Below, piece after piece: positions 21,835-33,158 of a stretch of 64,000 nucleotides of DNA. The notes beneath the pieces are model-generated. The model had not been told where the DNA came from, did not search any database, and worked only from the letters and a program-made list of their open reading frames with translations. Both the position numbers and the translations under genes were made by a program. Numbering within the stretch: position 1 is the first letter of the stretch; each line of letters begins with the position of its first letter. Source of the stretch: Ampelomyces quisqualis (taxonomy: Eukaryota; Ascomycota; Dothideomycetes; Pleosporales; Phaeosphaeriaceae); assembly GCA_018398575.1 (NCBI GenBank), contig JAGTXZ010000024.1, positions 2,356,001 to 2,420,000 of the forward strand, written 5' to 3'.

Positions 21835-23128
21835 TGCGGAGATTTTCTTCGAGAAATACGGGATGATTTCTGATGCAAACGATGCGGACCACTTTTTCCT
21901 TTCAAGCATGGGACGGGTCTCTTAAGTATTTCCGTGCTGCGGCTCCCAGCCGCGCGACGCAATTGTTCCATGCAGACCTTGATGCATGACGCGGTCCAAT
22001 GGTGATGGAGATACCCAGCAAAGCCCAGCACCGTGTTGGTCGGCGTTTGCAATCTTGACTCTAGATGGCGGGATAATTGTGTGCATTCGTGGCTGCAAGA
22101 TGCCCCGCCATCAACCCTGCAGTGCAATTAGCGCGTTGGTGAGGGGCTTTGGTCGGCAGGAAAGCTACCGAACTTGTCGTTCATGGTCCTCGTAGCCGGG
22201 CTATTAATGAAGTAATGAGACAAGAAATACTGATCATAGATTGTATACCAACGTGTCAACGGGAGTTGAAGATTTCGAGATGTGTTGTGCTTCAGATGGG
22301 ATGGGGCGGAGATGCGGGGCAAGATGCATTCGGCCCCTCGCGTAGGCGCGTTGAAGACGACGTTGCACCCAGTGCCATCACGACAACAACTTCGACGATC
22401 GCACCATCAATCGATCACGTAAGCTGTGTCTTGTTATGCAAAAGAGGTATCAGTAGCAGAGTTGGCTCATGGGTAGGCGATGATCAGTAGGTAACGAGCT
22501 TTCACGGCGAGTGGAGCACGTCATGATCGGGTCACTGAACGAACAGATGGGAAAGGTTTCAATCGACGAGAATAGAGACCCTACAGGTAGAGGAAGGAAA
22601 GCAATTGTAGATACGTGAAAGAAAAGTATATTGAGATTTCCCAAGCTAGCGATGGCGTTGTCCCAACATCTCACGTAACAGTGACTGATATGCATGACTT
22701 GCGTAACTATGCGCTCCATTCGTTTGTATATTAGAAGGCAGAAGCCCTCGAAACCCACCATGCCGTTCCTATGCGCTGAGACTCCCTCTCAGAAAGGGCG
22801 TACTGAAATAACAAACGCTTTTATCACAAGGACCGAAAGCAGACGACGCACCGCTATGAAAGAGAAGAGGCACGAAGCCCGGAACATCATAGAATAAGGC
22901 GTGGAGCAATAAAGGAAGCAAATATTATAAAGAAATGAGATGGAACCACCGACCATGGCCACCACATGTATGTCAATGCGTACAAAGTAAAACACCGTTG
23001 CCAGAAGCGACCTATTTTAGGTGTGATATAGTCAAAGAAATGAGTCATGATCAAGGCATCAAGAAATATGAAATGGAGAAATACGATTAGTGTCAAACCA
23101 AAGGCAAGAAGACCATATTGATGCTACG
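21835..23128. other. Intergenic region: AKR promoter and zinc-finger 3' flank
   Basis: About 1.3 kb. The part near 21835 is the AKR promoter. I found no further gene, RNA or repeat. Confidence 0.5.
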
Positions 23129-24146
23129 CTATGCCGCAAGAACGGACATGCAGGAGTGCGGGCTCGAACCATTGAACGGGTGTCGCTTTCGTTGATGGCG
23201 AAGGAGGTTGTCGCGACGGGAGAAGCCCTCCAGATTGTCGCAGCCAGGGTGCGAGCAGTAGAAAGTATTCTTGACAAATGGTTGCTCAATGTGTCTCCTC
23301 TGATGGCGCGCCAGATCTTTGGGATACAGAAAGCCTTCATTGCACAGGTCGCATTGGTGTGGCCGTTCAGAACTGTCGAGGTGTGTCTTCTTATGACGAC
23401 TAACAGCGAGCAGGTGTTAGCATGACATCAACTACCATCGACATCTCAGCAGAGCCTGGGGGTTATCAAAATCACATGTTACTCGACATCTGGGCGACAC
23501 GAGACGATGAAGACCTCCAGGCTCTGTCATGGTTGAGTGAAGTCGACCAGACTTACTTCAGCTCACACGCGCGATCAAAAGTCTTCTCACAGCCCTGGTA
23601 GCCGCAAGGATACCCACGACTACGGGCCGCCTGTCGCCTGTGAAATGTCTTTCGTGGCTTGGAAAGGCGATCCCCAGGAGTGTAGGTATCCTCAATATGC
23701 GCCTGGACGGTTTGCGGCTGGATGGTAGTCTCATTGGCATTGATGTTCCTGACGTTTTCGGTCATGAGCTGCTGCATGGGATTCTCTCTGAGGTATGCAT
23801 AGATGGGTGCAAGGTCTGGGGCAGTTTGGCGGACGTCGGCGATTGGGGGCTGGAAGGCTTGCGGCTCGTTGTACATTCGTGCGGCGGCATAAGGCACATG
23901 TGGCTAGAGAAGGCGTGTCAGGGCACGTGGATCAGAGAAGACGGAGCGGGGCCTTACCATGGCGTGTATGCACTGGAGGAATGGTATGGCACAGTACTGG
24001 CATATGGGATTCAGCACAGACTCGGCGTCTGAAAAGAATGGCTCCATGGGAGTGGCACGCAGCGAGTAGTCCACGACTGGGCTGGCTGCCGCAGCAGGCT
24101 CCAGGAGAAAGATTAGCAGCACGGCGATAAGCAGCAGCATGTACAT
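23129..24146 (-). CDS. C2H2 zinc-finger protein (putative transcription factor)
   Basis: Three exons: 23958-24146, 23557-23903 and 23129-23399; 268 residues from the upstream Met. Three fingers are complete after splicing: YPCGYQGCEKTF...H-KKT-H (C-x4-C-x12-H-x3-H, joined across intron 2), HQCDLCNEGFLYP...H-QRR-H, and FYCSHPGCDNLEGF...H-QRKR-H. The C-terminus ends shortly after finger 3. The N-terminal half is Gln/Pro/Asn-containing and unordered-looking. From the upstream Met the protein starts with a very hydrophobic stretch (MYMLLLIAVLLIFLLEP). Starting at the internal Met (24047, MEPFFSDAES) removes it and gives a normal nuclear factor of 235 residues. DNA targets are unknown. It is divergent from RAD4, 1.4 kb away. 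Confidence 0.85.
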
Positions 24147-25560
24147 TCTCCGACTGGCGAATGTGGGTGCCTAAGGACGCAACGAGCAGCGACGACGGCG
24201 AGGTAGTCGATCGCGCTGGAACCCAGACAGGCAAAGACCACTACCGATCACGAAATGGTAGAATGAATTGAATGGAGTCGCAACAGTAGGCAGAAGTGTT
24301 GGCGACTCGAAATGTTAGAGGGCGGACGGCCAAGTCGAACGCACCGCGCGAGCTTGAGGGAACTGGAGGCCGCCTGGCAGCCTCAGGTCACGGGTCGTGG
24401 CTGTGCTATGACGATGGAGTCGATGGCATTGTTTATCGCGGCGTTGAATCTGCATCGTGATGAGTTTCGACGGCTGGCAGTGATGAAAGTGCACAAGTGT
24501 GTGCCACTGTGCAGTTGTGTTATAAGGCGAAGTGATGCGCAACCCCTCGAGCCCGCACCAAGCCGTTTCGAGAATGTCCGCGAAGGGATGTTGCGGCTCA
24601 ACTCATCTCGTGACTTTCAGCCAGAGCTTTGAGATGGAGGAAGGGGGGGAATTGGGGCAAGATATGAAAAGGAAGATCAAACCGCCAATATGAGAGTTTG
24701 TTCCAACTGAAGCTGCTCGCGATTGTCTCGCCGTTTCCCATCTTCCTAGCTCACTCACGTGATGGCCCGTGGGCATCCATGGTGCGTTTTTGCTTCGACA
24801 CTCCAGAATCACAGTTGAATCGGGGACCTGGTATCTGCACAAACATTTCAGCCGGATGGTAAGGGTTGTAGAATTTCCCCGAATTCCTGAGGCGTGGAGG
24901 AGAGGCTGAAATGGTCTTCTGAGAAGATTATCAGTTGTCGAAGGCGCAGCGAGCATGCGGAACGAGCACATAGATATACAACGAGGTGAGACAGCAAACG
25001 ATGCTGGTAACGGTATTACCATGCCGCACTTGGGGGTTCGCCCCTGTTATACACTCCCGACCTCGTCAGCCTGTCGGATGTCCACAACAGCATCACAACA
25101 CCGAGTCATTACCCCGCCCAAGGCAGCAGGTTCCGGCTTCTCGCGGTTCCAAAAATATGCTTGTGAGTGAGGCTAATGTCAGCGCCTGATGCATTTGAGT
25201 TCCGGCGTATCGCCATCATGTGTATCATTGGGCTGTGTTGCTCAGGCTGATAGTTGTAGGCCTCCTCGACTGGGGTGCATGCTTGCCACTAGAAGGTGGC
25301 GATAGGCAGCAAGCATTTCCTACATGTGCCAGTAGTCCCACTGCAGTGCAGATTAAACACGGGCCCTTCCGTCATGTAAGGGATGACTGAGTACACCCCG
25401 TGACACCGTGATGGAGAAAACGCGACGGACGTGGGTGCGTGGTCCTTGCGCCGAGATCTGCGTCATCACTCTCAAAATGAACCCCTAGCACCAGGGAGGC
25501 CTCAAATTCTTTGATACACAATAATGTGTGCAGAGCACTAACAAGTCCTTTGCCGGCATA
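24147..25560. promoter_or_regulatory. Divergent intergenic region between the zinc-finger gene and RAD4
   Basis: About 1.4 kb with no convincing gene. Short frames on both strands carry no motif. Confidence 0.45.
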
Positions 25561-28500
25561 ATGCCGCCTGTGCTCCCGCGAAAACGTCTGCCATCAGACT
25601 CGCCCAAGCCAGAGCCCCTAGCCAAGCGCACACGCACAAAAGAATCCATCTTCCACACGCTAGACACAGCACCCAGGACCAAGCGCACACTCTCGCAGAC
25701 AAAAGCCTACCTGGACCAAGAAGATGACGACAGCGAGCTTTCAGAGCCTGAAAGTAGCGAGGACGAATTCGAGAATGTTCCTCTCAATGGCGCGAGCCAA
25801 GGCAAGGGAAAAGGAAAAGCAGAAGATGCCGATGATGATGAAGAAAGTGTAGACGATGCGTGGGAGGATGCTCTGGGCGGACAGCACCATAGCAAACAGG
25901 ACCATGGTCCCGCGCCGGTCATCACTGGCGACATTGCCGTTACCCTCTCGGCCGCCCCGAAGACCGCCTTCGACACGAGGCCAGACGGGAAGAAAGGCGC
26001 CTCCAAGATTCAACGACAGATACGTAGTGTCACACACTGCGTGCATGTCCAGTTCTTGATGTTCCACAATCTGATCAGAAACGCATGGATTCAGGACAAG
26101 CAGGTTCAAAAGACGCTGGTGGAAGGCCTTTCATCGGGCTGTTGGGATGAGATAGATCGATACTGGCGGGATGTTGGCGTTCCCGACGGACCAAGCCGCG
26201 CGGTTGCAGGACGTCGACATGCTCCGAAATCGACCGCAACAGCCACCAACAGCAAGAGAGGGAAATGGACAGAGAGTGGCAAGAACGGGATTCAAATATA
26301 CGACAGTCCGCAGAGCAAGCGTCAAGCGGCCCAAGAGAGTAGGAAGAAGACTCCGAAAAGCAAGGCAACAGAGGATCCGAAGAGCAACAGAAATGCGCGA
26401 GACTGGGGCGCAATGGCTGAGCCACTTGAGCCGAACACGCCAAACATATCTGCCGGTGATCCCCTAATGCGACTGCTACGATACCTTGCTGCGTACTGGA
26501 AATCCAAGTTCCAAATCACAGCACCCAGCTTGCGCAAGCGCGGCTATCTGTCTCCGGCTACATTGGAAGCTGAAGTCAATGCATGGAAAAAGCATCCATC
26601 GCATCCAGACACCTTTGGAGAACGCATCACGGATATCAAGGCATTTCGAGAAGTCGCACGCAGGTGTCAAGGCAGCAGGGATGTTGGAGAGCAACTGTTC
26701 ACTGCCTTGTTGCGTGGTCTAGGCATAGAAGCTCGAATGGTCGTTAGCCTGCAGCCTGTCGGTTTTGGCTTTAGTCAGGCTGAAGAGGGCAAGGCGAAGA
26801 ACCTTGACAAACTGAAAGATGCGACAATAAAGCCCGGACCAACTCCTGCGAAGTCTACACCAGCCAAGAGCAAATTGCCCCTGCGCGCAGCGACGCAAGG
26901 ACAGATGCAGTCACTTTACGATCAAGATCCCGAAGACAGCGATCTCAGCAGTGTCATCTCCATTTCTTCGGATACAGACGAAGGCAAGGTTGTCAACAAG
27001 TCTCCAAAACGGAAAAATTACAGCGAAGAACTCCCATACCCAACATACTGGACGGAAGCTATCTCAAGCTTAACGCATACTCCCATCTCTGTCTCGCCTT
27101 TCCCTCGTTCTCTCATTGCTAGTGCGTCCTCGCCTGATAAGCTTCAAGATTTCTATGCTCGTGGCGCAGCAGCCGACAAAGCGAGACAGGTACTGGCTTA
27201 CCTCATTGTTTTTTCGTCCGATGGGAGTGCGAAAGATGTTACAACGCGCTATCTCCCGAAGCGACAATGGCCTGGTCGCACCAAAGGCTTTCGCATGCCC
27301 ATCGAAAGGATACCCATACACAACAAACGTGGCAAGGTCAAGCGATGGGAAGAGTGGGACTGGTTCACATCACTCATGCAATCTTATGCACGAGCTCACA
27401 GCAAGCGACAACCGTGGGACGAAGTTGAAGACGAAGGGGATCTTGTGCCAGCAGAGCCAGAAAAGAAAAGGGAGATGGACGAAGAAGGCGGTAAAGAGAC
27501 ATTGCAGGGCTACAAAAACTCCACTGAATTCGTCTTGGAACGGCACCTACGACGTGAAGAGGCCCTAAAGCCAGGCGCAAAAGTTGTTCGGCAATTCGTA
27601 AGCGGTAAAGGCGACAATGAAAAGTCGGAACCAGTGTATCGACGCAAAGACATTGTCACCTGCAAGACTGTCGAGTCATGGCACAAAGAAGGACGAGAAG
27701 TCAAGGAAGGCCAGCAGCCGCTGAAGTTCGTGCCCATGCGTGCAGTGACCGTTACGCGGAAGCGAGAAATGGAGGAGCGCGAGCGTGATGAAGGCGTTAA
27801 GCCCAAGCAGGGACTATACTCGAAAGAACAGACTGACTGGATCATACCACCTCCTATCGAGAACGGTATAATTCCGCGCAACGCATTCAACAATATCGAT
27901 GTCTACGTGCCGACAATGGTACCGAGAGGCGCTGTGCATATCCCACTGAAGGGAACGGCTCGCATATGCAGAAAGCTGAATATCGAACATGCCGAGGCTT
28001 GCACCGGCTTCGACTTCGGCAAGCAGCGAGCAGTACCTATTCTGACCGGTGTGGTAGTGGCTGTCGAGAACGAAGATATGGTCATTGATGCATGGGAGAT
28101 TGAGGAAGCTGAAAAGGCGCGGAAACAAGCTGAAAAGCGAGAGAAACTGGTTCTGAATCTGTGGAAGAAGTTCATGAGTGGCTTGCGCATTATCGAGCGT
28201 ATGAAAGCCGAGTACGGTGAAGACGTTGAGCTACCTGCCAAGGAGTCCAAACCAGTCCCAAAAGCTGCATCCAAGGAGAAGAAGTCAGAGTGGGAAGTCT
28301 TCCAGAACCATACCGATTTTGAAGGCGGGTTCCTTCGTGAAGATGGACCATCTGGGGGTGAATTTGTACCAGAAGAGCCACATCATACGCAACACGATGA
28401 TGAGACGGGAGGTGGATTCTTCGTAGCGAGTCAAGAAGAGCCCGAGCACAGCGAACTCACCATCGACCATGGCGACAAAGAAGCAGAGAAGCGCAAGCGG

Positions 28501-29010
28501 GTTGCCGAAACATCATATCATCTGCCTATCTCTCTCACATCCGCACTTGAAAATCCCGTCGACGATGCCGACCAGGAGGAGGATAACGATATCATGGATG
28601 TCGATGTCGGGCACTCAGAAGTACCCGAAGACGATAATCCGAAACCTCCGACACGTCACAAAACCACTATGCCCTCCACACGCGGTCGCCGCGCAGCCAA
28701 ACCCACAGCCGCACCCACCCGGCAACGTAAATCCCTCCCATTTTCCCCTGCTCCACTTGTTTCCGAAGACGAATCCCAGCCAATGCCACCAGCATCAACG
28801 CGATCAGCATCAAAGCGTAAAGCAGCAAAGAAGAGTGAGGCGGAGGTTAAGAGTCACTTTTTTGCAAGGAGTGAGGACGAGACGGATTTGACAGATTTGA
28901 CAGATCGGGCGTCGCCAAAGAAAGTGAGAAAGAGTGGTGGGGGAGAGAGGGGACGGGGACGGGGGCGGGGACGGGGGCGGGGACGGGGCAAAGGCAAAGG
29001 TAAAAGTTAA
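25561..29010 (+). CDS. RAD4: RAD4/XPC nucleotide-excision-repair damage recognition protein
   Basis: Single exon, 1149 residues from ATG 25561 (MPPVLPRKRLPSD). RAD4 with RAD23 detects helix-distorting lesions and opens DNA for excision repair. An acidic N-terminal region is followed by the transglutaminase-like fold, spanning KIQRQIRSVTHCVHVQFLMFH-type sequence to LLRGLGIEARMVVSLQPVGF. The three beta-hairpin domains include SWHKEGREVKEGQQPLK and the end block DWIIPPPIENGIIPRN, VPRGAVHIPLKGTARIC and ACTGFDFGKQRAVPILTGVV. The C-terminus is a long disordered tail ending in repeated Gly-Arg then Gly-Lys pairs, encoded by a G-rich tract. Family members are usually 750-1000 residues; the extra length lies mainly in the tail. 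Confidence 0.95.
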   Translation: MPPVLPRKRLPSDSPKPEPLAKRTRTKESIFHTLDTAPRTKRTLSQTKAYLDQEDDDSELSEPESSEDEFENVPLNGASQGKGKGKAEDADDDEESVDDAWEDALGGQHHSKQDHGPAPVITGDIAVTLSAAPKTAFDTRPDGKKGASKIQRQIRSVTHCVHVQFLMFHNLIRNAWIQDKQVQKTLVEGLSSGCWDEIDRYWRDVGVPDGPSRAVAGRRHAPKSTATATNSKRGKWTESGKNGIQIYDSPQSKRQAAQESRKKTPKSKATEDPKSNRNARDWGAMAEPLEPNTPNISAGDPLMRLLRYLAAYWKSKFQITAPSLRKRGYLSPATLEAEVNAWKKHPSHPDTFGERITDIKAFREVARRCQGSRDVGEQLFTALLRGLGIEARMVVSLQPVGFGFSQAEEGKAKNLDKLKDATIKPGPTPAKSTPAKSKLPLRAATQGQMQSLYDQDPEDSDLSSVISISSDTDEGKVVNKSPKRKNYSEELPYPTYWTEAISSLTHTPISVSPFPRSLIASASSPDKLQDFYARGAAADKARQVLAYLIVFSSDGSAKDVTTRYLPKRQWPGRTKGFRMPIERIPIHNKRGKVKRWEEWDWFTSLMQSYARAHSKRQPWDEVEDEGDLVPAEPEKKREMDEEGGKETLQGYKNSTEFVLERHLRREEALKPGAKVVRQFVSGKGDNEKSEPVYRRKDIVTCKTVESWHKEGREVKEGQQPLKFVPMRAVTVTRKREMEERERDEGVKPKQGLYSKEQTDWIIPPPIENGIIPRNAFNNIDVYVPTMVPRGAVHIPLKGTARICRKLNIEHAEACTGFDFGKQRAVPILTGVVVAVENEDMVIDAWEIEEAEKARKQAEKREKLVLNLWKKFMSGLRIIERMKAEYGEDVELPAKESKPVPKAASKEKKSEWEVFQNHTDFEGGFLREDGPSGGEFVPEEPHHTQHDDETGGGFFVASQEEPEHSELTIDHGDKEAEKRKRVAETSYHLPISLTSALENPVDDADQEEDNDIMDVDVGHSEVPEDDNPKPPTRHKTTMPSTRGRRAAKPTAAPTRQRKSLPFSPAPLVSEDESQPMPPASTRSASKRKAAKKSEAEVKSHFFARSEDETDLTDLTDRASPKKVRKSGGGERGRGRGRGRGRGRGKGKGKS
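28949..28988 (+). repeat. G-rich tract encoding the Gly-Arg tail of RAD4
   Basis: Seven runs of 4-5 G separated by one or two bases lie on the coding strand just before the stop codon. This satisfies the pattern for G-quadruplex formation in DNA or mRNA. Confidence 0.7.
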
Positions 29011-30887
29011 TGAGCAGCGTTGGTAATTGTCGCCAAATTCCGATTCAAGTCCTTTCCGTCGCGCCGCGAGGCCACACAAAATCTACACTCCATTCAAGAC
29101 CATGATGATCTTGATTCAATTGCCAACCGGTTCCAGCACGAGATCTCCTCACTCTCCGGCAATCAGCCAGCCAGCAAGCCGACGCAGTACAATTTACTCC
29201 CCTGCAAGTAGTAAGTACACCTACTCGGCCAGTCTCGTTCCAGAAAATCATCGACTGGGAACTACAACACACATCAACCTCTTTCCGCAGCGATTGTATT
29301 GCAACTCACCCCCCGCACCCCTCGTAAAGCGACATACTAACGTACGCTTGCGGAACTTACCCAAGAACTCTGCTGAGCTGCGGACTGGAACGCCGAACGG
29401 AATGTAGATCCGCTCGTAGCTGGATTAGACGTTGGTCTACCTGACGGTCGGAGATGAAAGTAGCTTAGATTGAAGTTTTTGCAGTTCGATTAGGTGCCAC
29501 TTCGAGCCAGGGGTTGAGTGGGACTAGATGGTTGGATGGGAGGTATAGAGAAAGGGTAAAGGTCGAGTAGAATGCTAGTGTTAGCTTGTGGGTGGGGATG
29601 AGAGAGGGGTAATGAATGGCTTTGTGGCTTCTGAAAGGTAATGTAGTAATCTTGTACTGAGAAGTGGAACTGGATTAATTCTAGTCGTGGCTGTGTAGGT
29701 TTCGGTATGCGTAGTTGTAGTGGCTGAGCTGGATGTGCTGTTAATCTAGTTGTCCGGACCACTGCGCTTAAGAAGACGTTGAATTCTTTAGCTTGTGGAA
29801 CACTGCCTTACTAGGCTTACCTTGTATCGTTGCGATTCAAATCATTTAAATCAAATGGCTTTTCAGATCGTCCAAAACATATTTCGACGCCGTCTTTCGT
29901 TGTGCCTCTCTGATCCGAGCTGTCCGGGTCCCTGTAATAGTAAATGTAATACTCATGAGCACCCAAATCGACAGACTCTCATCTTATCTAACCTATTTAT
30001 CCGCAGTCTTGCAGCATACATCGCCGAACCGCTTCATGACCCATCCATAAGAAATCTTTTGTTTAGAAGTCTTGAACGTGGTAGTCAAGAGCGCCAACAT
30101 ATTCAGCCTTACAAGTTCCTTCAGAGGTTATTGAACCACGTCGCTGAGATGAACGAGTCATGGTTGCAAGGACGTAAGAATATATCATTCAGTACTCACA
30201 GCAGAGGACTACAAAGCAAATGTACACATACAAGTGCATGCAGATGTACCATGCTCTCTAACCTACTAGTTAAACACAAGGTTCATTCGCTTACCTCACC
30301 TTCCGCGTAATCGATTCCCTATGACTAGTGCTGTGGCTCCCTACCCTTACACTTCCCGTATCGTTCATCTAGTTCGAGAGGACAGCCGTCATTGTGAAAT
30401 TTCTGACTAGATGTCATTTCAAAGTACTTCGTATCTGGCCTGTCCTCGGCCGCCTCTTGCTACGTGATTCTGGTAATATTCTTGCAGTGCCGTCCAATTT
30501 TCCAATATTCCAGGCATCAAGAAATGTCCAGGACGCGATAGATGCATTGCTCAGCCTCTGTTAAGCTTAATGCGAATCCCTGCGTCGCTCTTTCCACGCC
30601 TTAAAATACTTGGCACTACCAGTTTGCATTTCTACAACTACGAAACTAAAATACGCCATCGTTACAAAAACACAGTACAAGTCAAAGTGTATTGTTGTTA
30701 CGTAACCCCCTCTCCGACACAAAGTAATAAGAAACAATACACAAGTGCCCACCACGTGCACGGGCGGAATATGCTATAGAGAGGGAAAGAAAAAGCTGAA
30801 CTGCACTGTGGAACGCGTTCCATACGTCCAGTCACTCCCTAGTATAATGTTTCCAGGCAACTCAACATCCCCCCCCATTCCCACCAC
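29011..30887. other. Intergenic stretch without a confident gene
   Basis: About 1.9 kb. One plus-strand frame, 29795-30310 (171 codons), has ordinary-looking sequence after Met at 29853 and a splice-like CTAACC...CCGCAG inside it. Splicing there breaks the frame and there is no domain. I do not call a gene. Confidence 0.4.
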
Positions 30888-31241
30888 TCACCTAGCCTTT
30901 GGCCCGACCCGACCCACATATCCCGCTCTTCTACCAGTACAAGGCCCGCACTTTTCATTCCAGACGCCCGTCGGATTCGAGTCGTCGTCTGTGATTTCAA
31001 ACGGCTCGATGAGCTGGTATTTCGGGTTCGTGGGGTCCTGGATGAAGTCGTCCCAATTGCCGGGCTGGACGGGACAGTGACGGTGTGTTCTGCGGTATTC
31101 GCCGCATCGGTCGCTTTCGATGAGCCAGTCGATGTGTGTGTTTCCTTCCATTTCTGCTGCGGTTTTGGCGATGGGGGCGCCGTCTGCGCGGACGCCTTTG
31201 ATACAACAAGCCTTGCCGCTGTAGGGGACGACGTAGCACAT
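30888..31241 (-). CDS. Small Cys-containing hypothetical protein (117 aa)
   Basis: A single-exon frame starting MCYVVPYSGKACCIKGV and ending GYVGRVGPKAR. It has seven cysteines, including CC near residue 12 and CGPC near 98-101. There is no signal peptide, so it is probably intracellular. Trp/Asp-rich middle segments (HIDWLIESDRC and NWDDFIQDPTNPKYQ) look like real protein, and codon use is GC-biased like neighbouring genes. CGPC resembles a thioredoxin-type CxxC, but the rest does not show that fold. I do not recognise the family. Confidence 0.65.
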   Translation of the reverse strand: MCYVVPYSGKACCIKGVRADGAPIAKTAAEMEGNTHIDWLIESDRCGEYRRTHRHCPVQPGNWDDFIQDPTNPKYQLIEPFEITDDDSNPTGVWNEKCGPCTGRRAGYVGRVGPKAR

Positions 31242-32039
31242 GTTTGGAGATGGTAAAGTGAGGACTGTTCTAGTGATGGTTGGTTGATGATGGCTTGTTT
31301 GTAGATAGGTTGTTGAGGTGTCTTGCGTTGGTTGTAGAAGGTGTGTCTGGCTTGAAAGATGGTCTTTTATACCAGGTGTGAGTAATGCGAATGAGTCTTT
31401 TGCTGATTGATGTTCCCTTCTTTCATGTTGTCAAAAGCAAGGGCAAGAGAACTGTACTCGGCGTATGAATAGCTAAGCACGGGCAAGAGAAAGGTACTCC
31501 GAGTATGACTGGCCCCGCATTGCTCTTACAGCGAGAGCAGTCACAAAGCTACCCGTTGAGTAATACAACGCCATGTGACAAGCAGCTTCGTTCAGGATAG
31601 CCATTACTACTATGCTGCGAACCGTGACCTGAATCTGTCGTAGAAGAACAACGTATTGCAGAAAGCTCTTGATAGCAACGGCACAAGCAGAACCCTACGA
31701 AATTTGGTGCAAGCTGGACCCAAGTATACCACCTAGTCACATTCAAGGTCTGTGTCGATTTCGCGATGAAAAGCACACATTTTTTTGTGGTTGACTTGCA
31801 GCACTGCCACAAGGTACGAAAATACGAGTCTCTTGCTGCCGACAGATGGGACATTATGAGGTTTGAAGATAGCTTTGTCGAAGCTCTGAGGAGCGGAATA
31901 AGGTCTGTACCGTGCGTTTGTAAAAGCATAATCTTGTTTCTCTTCTACAATTCCATCCGAGCTATTGCTGGATCTGACAACAGCCTATCAGTTGAGCGAA
32001 AAAAACAAGTAATAAAATCCCAACACACGATATTCTACC
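31242..32039. other. Intergenic region upstream of the small Cys protein
   Basis: About 800 bp, including the promoter of the 117-residue gene. Two copies of a GGGCAAGAGAA-containing word occur near 31440 and 31482. No gene seen. Confidence 0.45.
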
Positions 32040-32819
32040 TCAGTGGACCATATCCCTAAACACCCCACCCATGCCCTCATCCCACGTCCTCACAATCCCC
32101 TCCGCCATCCCGACACCAATACACTCCTCCCCTCCCTTCCACTTCGCCACAACCTCTTGCACAAACTCCTCCACGCCCAGCGCTTTATCGTTGTTTTCTT
32201 TTTTGTTGTCGTCCGGATCCGCCCGCTCGCGATGTAAATCGGTGGCGACGGTTGGCGGGACAATCTCGACGACGCGCACCTTTGAGGCGGAGAGTTGGAC
32301 GCGCAGCGCCATGGACCAGAAATGCAGCCAGGCTTTTGTGCCGTTGTAGACGGGGTTGATGATGGAGAAGGGCACGAAGCCGAGGACGGAGGAGATGTTG
32401 ACGATTAGGGGGGTTGGTTTGGTTTGGAGGTGTGGGAGGAGGTGCAGGGTTAGGTGCATGGGTCCGCGGATGTTGATGTCGAGTTCTTGGTCGGCTTTGG
32501 TGGTGAAGGTTTCGGCGCCGAGGGTGGTGATGTCTAGGGGGCGCTGGATGCCGGCGTTGTTGATTAGGCAGTCAATGTCTGGGTGGTCGGTGGTTAAGTT
32601 CTTGATGAAGGTCGGGATGGAAGACACGTCGCCCGTGTCAAGGACGTAATATGCCGCAGCGCCTATTTCTCTACTTGCGGTTTGGAGGTTCGACTCTGTG
32701 CGGCCTGCGATGATTACTTTTTTGCCGTCTTTGATGAGTTGGTGCGCGAGTGCTTTGCCGATGCCGCCGCCTCCGCCGGTGACGAGTGCGGTTTTGAAGT
32801 TGTAGTTGGAGGTCGACAT
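32040..32819 (-). CDS. Short-chain dehydrogenase/reductase
   Basis: Single exon, 259 residues. The NAD(P)-binding motif is TGGGGGIGKA near residue 15. The NNAG motif is present (LINNAGIQRP), as are the catalytic Ser (NISSVLGF) and the YxxxK motif as YNGTK. A PPTVATD loop follows. It resembles cytosolic DltE-type SDRs of the classical family. Substrate is not predictable, and neighbours give no operon-like clue. Confidence 0.9.
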   Translation of the reverse strand: MSTSNYNFKTALVTGGGGGIGKALAHQLIKDGKKVIIAGRTESNLQTASREIGAAAYYVLDTGDVSSIPTFIKNLTTDHPDIDCLINNAGIQRPLDITTLGAETFTTKADQELDINIRGPMHLTLHLLPHLQTKPTPLIVNISSVLGFVPFSIINPVYNGTKAWLHFWSMALRVQLSASKVRVVEIVPPTVATDLHRERADPDDNKKENNDKALGVEEFVQEVVAKWKGGEECIGVGMAEGIVRTWDEGMGGVFRDMVH

Positions 32820-33158
32820 TTTTACGATGATGTGACTTGATCAGATTGACATTTGGAGAAGTGTTTTTGAGGTTCTTCATGTGTATTCAAAAGCGCTAAT
32901 GACGTAGTCGCGGAGACGACGGCTGTGATGTAACTAATGCGTAATTCAAATAGTCTAGTGCTATGAGCGAGCTGCGATGGATTCCAAAGTTTAGCGTAAG
33001 TTCTGGTCAATGAAATCATTGTACATGCTCAACTTGAGCTGAACGTGGCGATATATACATTAAGGTACTGAGTGGATCGTATGCTTCATAGCACATATTT
33101 ACAGGTTTTGTGTAAAAGCATTGGAGGCCCTGCCCGACTTGGGGTCGTGAAACATAAC
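32820..33158. other. SDR promoter and MTFP1 3' flank
   Basis: The 339 bp contains no gene that I can support. Confidence 0.5.

Noticed and set aside
23159..23185. tRNA-like B-box word (GGCTCGAACC)
   Set aside because: It lies inside the zinc-finger coding exon and no cloverleaf can be drawn around it.
29795..30310. 171-codon plus-strand frame with an internal intron-like sequence
   Set aside because: Splicing at the apparent GT/AG pair shifts into an early stop, and unspliced it has no domain.
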